A stretch of 5,511 nucleotides of DNA from NCBI GenBank assembly GCA_946549475.1, contig CAMNQO010000115.1:1-5511 (forward strand), given 5' to 3'. Shown here in pieces: positions 1 through 5,511 of this stretch. A program made the translations under genes and the position numbers. Origin of the DNA: an uncultured Bacteroidales bacterium. GTDB taxonomy: Bacteria; Bacteroidota; Bacteroidia; Bacteroidales; UBA932. Positions within the stretch are counted from its first letter, which is position 1; every line of letters starts with the position of its first letter. A model generated the notes under the pieces. That model ran no database searches and had not been told where the DNA came from. It saw only the letters and a program-made list of their open reading frames with translations.

Positions 1-1500
1 ACCTACGACGGCCTGCAGAACAACCTGGCCACGATGGAGAATGTTTTCCTGCAGCGCGGCGAATATACCGATCCGCTGAACCGCGAGAAACTGTGGGACT
101 TCACCCCGCTGGCCCAAATCGGAGACAAAGTGATTGCCGCAGATTGGCTGGGCGAAGTCAAGGAAGGCTGGCTGCCCCATAAAATCATGGTTCCTTTTTC
201 CTTCAAGGGCGAATACACCGTAAAATCCATCAAGGAAGCCGGCCAGTACAACGTGGACACCACCGTCGCCGTCCTGGTGGACGCCCAGGGAGAGGAAGTT
301 CCCGTTACCATGGTTCAGAAATGGCCTGTGAAAGTGGCCGTCAAGGGATATAAGGAAAAGCCCCGTCCCGACAGAATCATGGAAACGGGCGTCCGTGTCA
401 TCGACACCCTGAACCCCATCGCCGAAGGCGGTACCGGTTTCATTCCCGGTCCTTTCGGCTGCGGCAAGACCGTGCTCCAGCACGCCATCGCCAAGCAGGG
501 CGAGGCCGACGTCATCGTGATGGCCGCCTGCGGCGAACGCGCCAACGAGGTGGTGGAAATCTTCGACGAGTTCCCGGAACTCATCGACCCCCACACCGGC
601 CGTCACCTGATGGAGCGTACCACCATCATCTGCAACACCTCCAATATGCCCGTGGCCGCCCGTGAGGCCTCCGTCTATACGGCGATGACCATCTGCGAAT
701 ACTACCGGGCGATGGGCCTGAAAGTCCTCCTGCTGGCCGACTCCACTTCCCGCTGGGCCCAGGCGCTGCGGGAAATGAGCAACCGTATGGAAGAACTGCC
801 GGGCGCGGACGCCTTCCCCGTGGACCTTTCCGCCATCATCAGCAACTTCTACGCCCGTGCGGGTATGGTCATCCTGAACAACGGGCAGACCGGCGCCGTC
901 ACCTTCATCGGTACGGTCTCCCCTGCCGGCGGCAACCTCAAGGAGCCCGTCACCGAGAGCACCAAGAAAGCGGCCCGCTGCTTCTACGCCCTCGAACAGG
1001 CCCGTGCCGACCGCAAGCGTTACCCGGCCGTCAACCCCATCGATTCCTATTCCAAATACCTGGAATATCCTGAAATCGAAGAGCATCTGGCCGAGCGCGT
1101 GATGCCCGGATGGGTGGAAATGGTCAATAAGACCAAGAACATCATCCGCAAGGGCCGTGATGCCAGCGAACAGATCAACATCCTGGGCGACGACGGCGTG
1201 CCGATGAACTATCACGAGATTTTCTGGAAGAGCGAACTCGTGGACTTCGTCATCCTCCAGCAGGACGCTTTCGACGAAATCGACGCCCTCTGTCCGCTCG
1301 AGCGCCAGAAATATATGCTGCAGCTGGTTCTCGGCATCTGCGAGCGCGAATTTGTCTTCGACGACTTCGAGCAGTGCCGCGACTACTTCAAGAATATGAT
1401 CAACATCCTCCGGCAGATGAACTACTCGGAGTTCAAGAGCGAAAAGTTCAACCAGTTCAGCGAGCAACTGACGCAACTCCTCGAAAGCAATGGCAAATAA
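1..1500 (+). CDS. ntpA: V/A-type ATPase catalytic subunit A (5'-truncated by window edge)
   Basis: Catalytic subunit of the A3B3 headpiece of a V/A-type ATPase (also named atpA); it binds and hydrolyses or synthesises ATP on the cytoplasmic side. The frame is open from base 1, and the first codons read TYDGLQ, the family's (I/Y)YDGIQ motif, so the gene begins outside the window and the ATG at 34 is internal. 499 codons remain of a usual 580-590. In order: end of the N-terminal beta-barrel and the non-homologous domain typical of A (about codons 10-125); Walker A GPFGCGKT at 448-471 (Lys at 466-468); the GER motif with the catalytic Glu at 535-537; Walker B LLLAD at 727-741 followed by STSRWAQALRE; the alpha/beta signature PAVNPIDSYS at 1024-1053; then the C-terminal helical bundle. 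All catalytic residues are intact. The P-loop has Cys where Enterococcus and Thermus have Ala or Ser. The stop overlaps the start of B by 11 bases, consistent with translational coupling. Family assignment is very secure. Confidence 0.97.
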   Translation, partial: TYDGLQNNLATMENVFLQRGEYTDPLNREKLWDFTPLAQIGDKVIAADWLGEVKEGWLPHKIMVPFSFKGEYTVKSIKEAGQYNVDTTVAVLVDAQGEEVPVTMVQKWPVKVAVKGYKEKPRPDRIMETGVRVIDTLNPIAEGGTGFIPGPFGCGKTVLQHAIAKQGEADVIVMAACGERANEVVEIFDEFPELIDPHTGRHLMERTTIICNTSNMPVAAREASVYTAMTICEYYRAMGLKVLLLADSTSRWAQALREMSNRMEELPGADAFPVDLSAIISNFYARAGMVILNNGQTGAVTFIGTVSPAGGNLKEPVTESTKKAARCFYALEQARADRKRYPAVNPIDSYSKYLEYPEIEEHLAERVMPGWVEMVNKTKNIIRKGRDASEQINILGDDGVPMNYHEIFWKSELVDFVILQQDAFDEIDALCPLERQKYMLQLVLGICEREFVFDDFEQCRDYFKNMINILRQMNYSEFKSEKFNQFSEQLTQLLESNGK

Positions 1501-2830
1501 AGTATATCAGAAAACATTCACCCGGCTGGAAGGAATCACCAAGGCGACCGTGTCCCTCAAGGCGCCGGGCGTTTCGAATGACGAACTGGCGGTCGTGGAC
1601 GGCCGTCTGGCCCAGGTCGTGAAGACCAAGGGCGATCTGGTCACCCTCCAGATTTTCTCGGGTACGGAAGGCATCCCCACCGATGCGGAAGTCGTCTTCC
1701 TGGGCGAGCCTCCTACCCTGAAAGTCTCCGAAGAACTGGCCGGACGCTTCTTCGACGCCTATGGCCACCCGATCGACGGCGGCCCGGAGGTCGAAGGCGA
1801 AGCCCGTCAGATCGGCGGCCCTTCCGTCAACCCCTACAAGCGTAAGAAGCCGAGCCAGATCATCCCGACGGGTATCGCCGGCATCGACCTGAACAACACC
1901 CTGGTCTCCGGTCAGAAGATTCCTTTCTTCGCGGATGCCGACCAGCCCTACAACATCGTGATGGCCCAGGTGGCCCTGCGTGCCGACGTGGACAAGATTA
2001 TCCTCGGCGGTATGGGTCTGACCAACGACGACTACCTCTATTTCAAACACGAATTCGAGGGCGCGGGCGCCCTCGACAAAATCATTTCCTTCGTCAATAC
2101 GACCGAGCAGCCCCCCGTGGAGCGTCTGCTGATTCCGGATATGGCCCTGACGGCCGCGGAATATTTCGCCGTGGAGAAGAATGAGAAAGTCCTGGTCCTG
2201 CTGACGGATATGACCCTCTACGCGGACGCCCTGTCCATCGTGAGCAACCGTATGGACCAGATTCCCTCCAAGGATTCGATGCCCGGTTCGCTCTACTCCG
2301 ACCTGGCCAAGATTTACGAGAAGGCGGTCCAGCTGCCGGCGGCCGACGACCCGTCCAAGGACGGCGGTTCCATCACCATCATCGCGGTGACGACCCTCAA
2401 CGACGGCGACATCACCCACGCCATCCCCGACAACACCGGTTACATTACCGAAGGCCAACTCTACCTGCGGGCCGATCCCGACTCGGGCAAGGTCATCATC
2501 GACCCGTTCCGCAGCCTTTCCCGTCTGAAACAGCACGTGCAGGGCAAGAAAACCCGCGAGGACCACTCCCAGGTGATGAACGCGTCCGTGCGTCTGTATT
2601 CCGATGCGGCCAACGCCAAGACCAAGTTGGAGAACGGTTTCGACCTGAGCGACTACGACCTCCGTTGCCTGGACTATGCGAAGGACTATGCCACGCGCAT
2701 CCTGGCCATCGACGTCAACATCTCCCTCGACGAGATGCTCGACACGGCCTGGGAACTCTTCGCCAAGTACTTCTCGCCGGCTGAAACGGGTATCAAACAG
2801 GTATTCATCGACAAATACTGGAAAAAATAA
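1490..2830 (+). CDS. ntpB: V/A-type ATPase regulatory (non-catalytic) subunit B
   Basis: Non-catalytic partner of A in the A3B3 hexamer (also atpB of V-type operons); it completes the nucleotide site at the A/B interface. 446 residues, close to the usual 430-470. Seen: N-terminal beta-barrel (about 1-75); GRFFDAYGHPIDGGP (85-99), a variant of the family's G-R-x-F-x-x-x-G-x-P-I-D-G-G-P; TGIAGID...LVSGQKIPFF (127-147); then FADADQPY in place of a P-loop, with no GxxxxGK(S/T), as expected for B; LLTDMTLYADAL (237-248); and PFRSLSRLKQ (339-348), the counterpart of PSLSRL, whose Arg345 (codon 2522-2524) is the likely arginine finger reaching into the A site; GKKTREDHSQVMNA follows. The combination SLSRLKQ...GKKTREDH resembles what I recall of Chlamydia-type bacterial B subunits. 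The start at 1490 lies inside the end of A; it has no Shine-Dalgarno, only an A-rich stretch, and is supported by the A overlap and the family N-terminus. Not the F-type beta subunit, which would have an intact P-loop. Confidence 0.96.
   Translation: MANKVYQKTFTRLEGITKATVSLKAPGVSNDELAVVDGRLAQVVKTKGDLVTLQIFSGTEGIPTDAEVVFLGEPPTLKVSEELAGRFFDAYGHPIDGGPEVEGEARQIGGPSVNPYKRKKPSQIIPTGIAGIDLNNTLVSGQKIPFFADADQPYNIVMAQVALRADVDKIILGGMGLTNDDYLYFKHEFEGAGALDKIISFVNTTEQPPVERLLIPDMALTAAEYFAVEKNEKVLVLLTDMTLYADALSIVSNRMDQIPSKDSMPGSLYSDLAKIYEKAVQLPAADDPSKDGGSITIIAVTTLNDGDITHAIPDNTGYITEGQLYLRADPDSGKVIIDPFRSLSRLKQHVQGKKTREDHSQVMNASVRLYSDAANAKTKLENGFDLSDYDLRCLDYAKDYATRILAIDVNISLDEMLDTAWELFAKYFSPAETGIKQVFIDKYWKK
2055..2076. 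repeat. Perfect inverted repeat inside subunit B
   Basis: Arms TCGAGGGCGC (2055-2064) and GCGCCCTCGA (2067-2076) are exact reverse complements separated by GG. In RNA the innermost pair would open, giving a 9-bp GC-rich stem with a four-base loop. It encodes part of FEGAGALD in B, a conserved stretch in this family, so coding constraint may explain it. No U-run follows, so it is not an intrinsic terminator. The repeat is certain; any function is doubtful. Confidence 0.4.
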
Positions 2831-3441
2831 TGGCTGTCAAGTTCCAATACAACAAGACTTCCCTGAACACCATCACCAAGCAGCTGAAGATGCGGGTGAG
2901 CGCGCTCCCGACCTTGAAGAACAAGGAAAGCGCCCTCCGTCTCGAAGTCCGCAAGGCGAAGGAGCGTTCCGAGAGCCTGATCCGTGAATTGGACGCAGCC
3001 TTGCAGCGATACGACTATCTCGCCTCCCTGTGGAACGAGTTCGACGGCGGTCTGATCAGCATCACCGACGTGGACCTGTTCACCGAGAAGGTCGCGGGCG
3101 TGAAAACCCCGGGACTGGGAGAAATCCACTACGAAATCCATCCGTTCAACGCCTTTTCCTCCCCTGCCTGGTTCGCCGACGGCGTAGCCATCCTCAAGGA
3201 ACTCAGCCGCCTGGGCATCGAGTCGGAGGTCTATAAGGAAAAGAGCCGCATCCTGGATTTCCAGCGCAGGAAGACCACGCAGAAGGTCAATCTGTACGAG
3301 AAAGTCCAAATCCCCGGCTACCAGGAAGCCATCCGCAAAATCAAACGCTTTATGGAAGACGAGGAAAATCTGAGCAAGGCCGCCTCCAAGATTGTCAAGG
3401 CACGTCACGCGCAGCAAGAAGAAGAGGAGGAAACGCTATGA
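2830..3441 (+). CDS. ntpD: V/A-type ATPase central-stalk subunit D
   Basis: Subunit D is the rotor axle: its N- and C-terminal helices form a coiled coil inside the A3B3 headpiece and transmit rotation between headpiece and membrane ring. 203 residues, normal for the family (about 195-220). Family signatures: YNKTSLNTITKQLKMR (7-22) and ALPTLKNKESALRLEVRKAK (25-44) in the N-terminal helix, and RKTTQKVNLYEKVQIP (147-162) followed by AIRKIKRFMEDEENLSK (167-183) in the C-terminal helix. Between them lies the short globular part (about 70-140). The C-terminus ends in five consecutive Glu (197-201) before Thr-Leu; the codons of this tail double as the Shine-Dalgarno of the next gene. The start is fixed by the TAATG junction with B (stop 2828-2830, start 2830-2832), with an A-rich run and no Shine-Dalgarno. 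No F or C subunit gene lies between B and D or after D. Confidence 0.95.
   Translation: MAVKFQYNKTSLNTITKQLKMRVSALPTLKNKESALRLEVRKAKERSESLIRELDAALQRYDYLASLWNEFDGGLISITDVDLFTEKVAGVKTPGLGEIHYEIHPFNAFSSPAWFADGVAILKELSRLGIESEVYKEKSRILDFQRRKTTQKVNLYEKVQIPGYQEAIRKIKRFMEDEENLSKAASKIVKARHAQQEEEEETL
3424..3430 (+). promoter_or_regulatory. Strong Shine-Dalgarno for subunit I, embedded in the Glu tail of D
   Basis: GAGGAGG lies 7 bases before the ATG at 3438, optimal spacing for 16S rRNA pairing. It is formed by two GAG codons of the five-Glu tail of subunit D (codons gaa gaa gag gag gaa). It favours 3438 as the start of subunit I over the in-frame ATG at 3450, which would sit 19 bases away. It is the only good Shine-Dalgarno in front of the four starts in the window. 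The motif and spacing are seen directly; its use is inferred, since A/G-rich Glu codons can produce it by chance. Confidence 0.7.
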
Positions 3442-5249
3442 TCAGTCCGATGACACGATACAATTTCGTCCTGCTCAACGGCGAGCAGGATGCGTTGCTT
3501 GCGCAACTGCAGGAACTGGGACTGATGGACATCACGCGCAGCACCAAGCCGGTTGACGACAAGTCCGCCGCGCTGCTGGCGGAGGTGGAGCGTATCGATG
3601 CGCTGCTTCGCAAACTGCGGGCCTTCCAGGCTCCCGCCGGGACACAGGCCGCTCCTGCAGGCGGGCCGACAGCTGGTGACGAGCTTGTCCGGGAGGCTGA
3701 AAGCACCCTGGAAGCCTATGCTGCCGCCGGAGAGGCCGTCAAGGCTGCCGGCAAGAAGGCGGAGGAACTCCGCTGCTGGGGCGACTACTCCTCCGAAACG
3801 GTTCAGGCGCTTGCCCAGGCCGGTATTCCCCTGCATTTCCACCGCGTCAGCGAGAAGACTTTCCGTCCCGGATGGGCCGAAGAATATGCACTGAGCGTCA
3901 TCGACGATACGGACAAATCCAACATCTGCTTCGTCGTGGCCGGTGAGGATGCCCTCCCCGGCGAAGTGGCCGCGCCGGATATGACCGCCGCAGCGGCCCA
4001 GGCCGACTATGAACGCCAGGAAACCGCGCTCAAGCAACTCGAAGCCCGTCTGCTGGGCCTGAAAGAGCGTTGCCCGCAACTGGAAGCGCTCCGTGCCGAA
4101 GCCTTCTCCCGGCTGGACCTCTATCTGGCCGGCGCGTCGGCAGACACCGCTGCGGAAGAACACGTGGTCGTGCTGGAAGGCTTCGCGCCGACAGACAAGG
4201 AAGAAGAGACGGTCCGCGGGCTGGATGCGCTCGGCGTGCTCTACATCAAAGATAAAGCAGTGGTGGAGGAGAATCCTCCTATCGCATTCAAGAACAACGC
4301 TTTCGTGCGGATGTTCGAGATGCTGACGGATATGTATGGCCGTCCGGCTTACAACGGCTTCGACCCCACGCCTTTCATCTCCGTGTTCTTTATGCTCTTC
4401 TTCGCCTTCTGTATGGGCGACTGCGGTTATGGCCTCGTCCTGATGGTCATCGGCCTGATGATGAAGAAAGCGGATGGTTTCAAGTCCCTGTCCCCGCTCG
4501 TGACGACCCTCGGCGGCGCCACGGTGGTCATCGGCTTCCTCTTCCACACCTTCTTCTCGATGGACATCGCCCAGTGGAGCATCTTCGCCCCCATCAAGGG
4601 TATCTTCCTGCCTTCCAAGATAATGGGCTACGACGGAACGATGGTCCTTTCCCTGCTGGTCGGTGTCTTCCACATCTGCCTGGCGATGATTGTCAAGACC
4701 ATTATGGCGACCCGCAACAAAGGCTTCCTGAACTCCCTGGGCACCTGGGGCTGGACGCTGCTGATTGTCGGCGGAGTCATCGTGGCCGGCATCGCTTTCG
4801 CCGGCGTGATGTCCGCTCCCGTCACCAAGTGGGTGGTCATCATCCTCGGCGTCCTCAGCGCGATGGGCATCTTCCTCTTCAATGACCTGCACCGCAATCC
4901 CCTGCTCAATATCGGCAGCGGCCTGTGGGAGACCTACAACACGGTCACGGGCCTGCTGGGAGACGTCCTCAGTTATCTGCGTCTGTACGCCCTCGGACTG
5001 GCCGGCAGTATGCTGGGCCTGGCCTTCAACAAGATCGGCCTGATGGTCCTCGGCGACGGTAGTTCCGCGCTGATGTGGTTGCCATTCATCCTGATTGTCC
5101 TCGTCGGACACGTCCTGAACATCGCGATGGCCGCCCTCGGCGCCTTCGTTCACCCCTTGCGACTGAACTTCCTGGAGTTCTTCAAAAATTCCGGCTATGT
5201 AGCGCTCGGCCGCAAATACAATCCTTTGACAAAAACAATCAACAATTAA
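3438..5249 (+). CDS. ntpI: V/A-type ATPase membrane stator subunit I (a-subunit homologue)
   Basis: Subunit I is the membrane stator, homologue of yeast Vph1 and Thermus I. It forms the two ion half-channels beside the K ring and links to the peripheral stalk. 603 residues, at the short end of the family. The soluble N-terminal half (1-about 285) begins MISPMTRYNFVLLNGEQDALLAQLQELGLMDI, the usual start of I, and contains helical arm segments (about 42-62, 81-112, 183-225), broken by an Ala/Pro/Gly-rich stretch at 64-80. The membrane half (about 305-575) has seven to eight hydrophobic segments, roughly 312-327, 329-343, 354-374, 402-424, 437-457, 462-482, 509-534 and 545-571. Family motifs: PTPF...MGDCGYGL (310-333), LSYLRLYALGLAG (511-523) with the likely essential Arg515 (codon 4980-4982; counterpart of Vph1 Arg735), and GHVLNIAMAALGAFVHPLRLNFLEFF (from 557) with Arg575 (counterpart of Vph1 Arg799). 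The start overlaps the stop of D as ATGA. Assignment secure; segment borders are by eye. Confidence 0.95.
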   Translation: MISPMTRYNFVLLNGEQDALLAQLQELGLMDITRSTKPVDDKSAALLAEVERIDALLRKLRAFQAPAGTQAAPAGGPTAGDELVREAESTLEAYAAAGEAVKAAGKKAEELRCWGDYSSETVQALAQAGIPLHFHRVSEKTFRPGWAEEYALSVIDDTDKSNICFVVAGEDALPGEVAAPDMTAAAAQADYERQETALKQLEARLLGLKERCPQLEALRAEAFSRLDLYLAGASADTAAEEHVVVLEGFAPTDKEEETVRGLDALGVLYIKDKAVVEENPPIAFKNNAFVRMFEMLTDMYGRPAYNGFDPTPFISVFFMLFFAFCMGDCGYGLVLMVIGLMMKKADGFKSLSPLVTTLGGATVVIGFLFHTFFSMDIAQWSIFAPIKGIFLPSKIMGYDGTMVLSLLVGVFHICLAMIVKTIMATRNKGFLNSLGTWGWTLLIVGGVIVAGIAFAGVMSAPVTKWVVIILGVLSAMGIFLFNDLHRNPLLNIGSGLWETYNTVTGLLGDVLSYLRLYALGLAGSMLGLAFNKIGLMVLGDGSSALMWLPFILIVLVGHVLNIAMAALGAFVHPLRLNFLEFFKNSGYVALGRKYNPLTKTINN

Positions 5250-5260
5250 AAATTACTATT
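5250..5260 (+). promoter_or_regulatory. A/T-rich leader before K (translation initiation region)
   Basis: This is the only true intergenic gap in the window: 11 bases, AAATTACTATT, with one C and no G. Together with the last codons of subunit I (from about 5229) it makes an A/T-rich island in otherwise GC-rich DNA. There is no Shine-Dalgarno. Unstructured A/T-rich leaders are known to drive initiation in Bacteroidetes, and the ring subunit K is needed in many more copies than the other subunits, so an efficient independent start would fit. The composition is seen; the function is inferred. No terminator hairpin is present here, so K is probably co-transcribed with I. Confidence 0.5.
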
Positions 5261-5511
5261 ATGCTTAACACAGTTCTCGGTTATCTCGGTCTGGGCCTCG
5301 TGCTCGCCCTCGCCGGCATCGGCAGTTCCATCGGTACGACCACGGCCGGCAACGCCGCCGAAGGCGCCCTCAAACGCAAACCGGAAGCCTCCGGCAGTTT
5401 TATGGTCCTTTCCGCCCTCCCCGCAACGCAGGGTATCTACGGATTCGTGGCCTTCTTTATGCTCCTCAGCAAGGTGGCTGAAAACGGTCTGGCCGTCTTC
5501 GGCATCGGCTT
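5261..5511 (+). CDS. ntpK: V/A-type ATPase proteolipid (rotor ring) subunit K, 3'-truncated by window edge
   Basis: Subunit K builds the rotating membrane ring that carries H+ or Na+ across the membrane. The frame starts at the ATG at 5261 and stays open to the window end: 83 full codons plus two bases. Visible: first hydrophobic helix (about 4-26) with Gly/Ala-rich GLGLVLALAGIGSSIG; a polar loop GNAAEGALKRKPEAS (30-44); second helix (about 46-72) containing SALPATQGIYGF (51-62); then AENGLAVFGIG, probably leading into a third helix. L53, T56 and Q57 match in spacing L61, T64 and Q65, Na+ ligands of the E. hirae NtpK first hairpin. The ring carboxylate is not in this hairpin, which implies a two-hairpin protein of about 150-160 residues with the Glu in the unseen half. 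Codons match the upstream genes. Product identity is secure; ion type is inference. Confidence 0.93.
   Translation, partial: MLNTVLGYLGLGLVLALAGIGSSIGTTTAGNAAEGALKRKPEASGSFMVLSALPATQGIYGFVAFFMLLSKVAENGLAVFGIG

Noticed and set aside
34..36. ATG as the start of subunit A
   Set aside because: The frame is open to base 1 and the codons before this ATG encode the conserved YDGLQ motif of A, so it is an internal Met and the gene is cut by the window edge.
2055..2076. Inverted repeat in B as terminator or protein binding site
   Set aside because: There is no U-run after it, it lies deep in a gene, and it encodes a conserved protein stretch; a by-product of coding is the simpler explanation.
3450..3452. 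Alternative start of subunit I at the second ATG
   Set aside because: The first ATG at 3438 has the strong Shine-Dalgarno at ideal spacing and the ATGA overlap with D; the second would be 19 bases away.
3405..5153. 582-residue open frame on the minus strand opposite subunit I
   Set aside because: Its translation is a run of His, Gln, Asp, Glu and Gly without family features, the usual mirror of a GC-rich gene. The plus-strand frame has full family motifs and operon junctions. The same holds for the minus-strand frames at 1457-2566 and 2686-3417.
5225..5260. Promoter for K (TTTG / TTGACA at 5225-5231)
   Set aside because: The upstream box matches both TTTG and TTGACA, but no TAnnTTTG or TATAAT-like box stands at the right distance, and transcription would start at or after the ATG. 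The bases also encode the end of I.
1..5511. An undescribed system, mobile element or CRISPR array
   Set aside because: Every base except 11 belongs to one of five recognised V/A-ATPase genes; I see no direct repeats, integrase or transposase fragments, or foreign genes.

Overview
The window is one continuous, same-strand stretch of a bacterial V/A-type (vacuolar-like, rotary) ATPase operon. The gene order is A (5' end cut off) - B - D - I - K (3' end cut off). All five products are recognisable subunits. No mobile element, RNA gene, CRISPR array or transcription terminator is visible, and no gap between genes exceeds 11 bases.

Organism: the DNA is GC-rich (roughly 58-60 % by eye) with C/G-ending codons. 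The order A-B-D-I-K, with no F or C gene next to A-B-D, is the arrangement known from Bacteroidetes, Chlamydiae and Spirochaetes. It differs from the Enterococcus and Thermus arrangement, where I and K lie upstream of A. Three of the four starts in the window have no Shine-Dalgarno motif, and K starts behind an A/T-rich leader. Both are typical of Bacteroidetes. A GC-rich member of the Bacteroidales (gut or rumen type) is my best guess; this is inference, not a match.

Layout: 1-1500 catalytic subunit A, lacking about the first 85-95 residues; 1490-2830 regulatory subunit B; 2830-3441 central-stalk subunit D; 3438-5249 membrane stator subunit I; 5261-5511 first half of proteolipid K. Junctions are an 11-base overlap (A/B), a 1-base TAATG overlap (B/D), a 4-base ATGA overlap with a strong Shine-Dalgarno (D/I) and an 11-base A/T-rich gap (I/K).

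How they work together: A and B form the A3B3 headpiece that binds and hydrolyses or makes ATP. D is the axle turning inside it. K subunits form the rotating membrane ring. I supplies the ion half-channels and the arginine facing the ring. The visible half of K carries the L-P-x-T-Q motif that provides Na+ ligands in Enterococcus hirae NtpK, so Na+ coupling is plausible.

The biology of the operon is conserved rather than novel. The most unusual signal is at DNA level: the tetranucleotide CATG is absent from positions 382-5511, apparently through codon choice before Met codons, yet occurs three times within 186-381.
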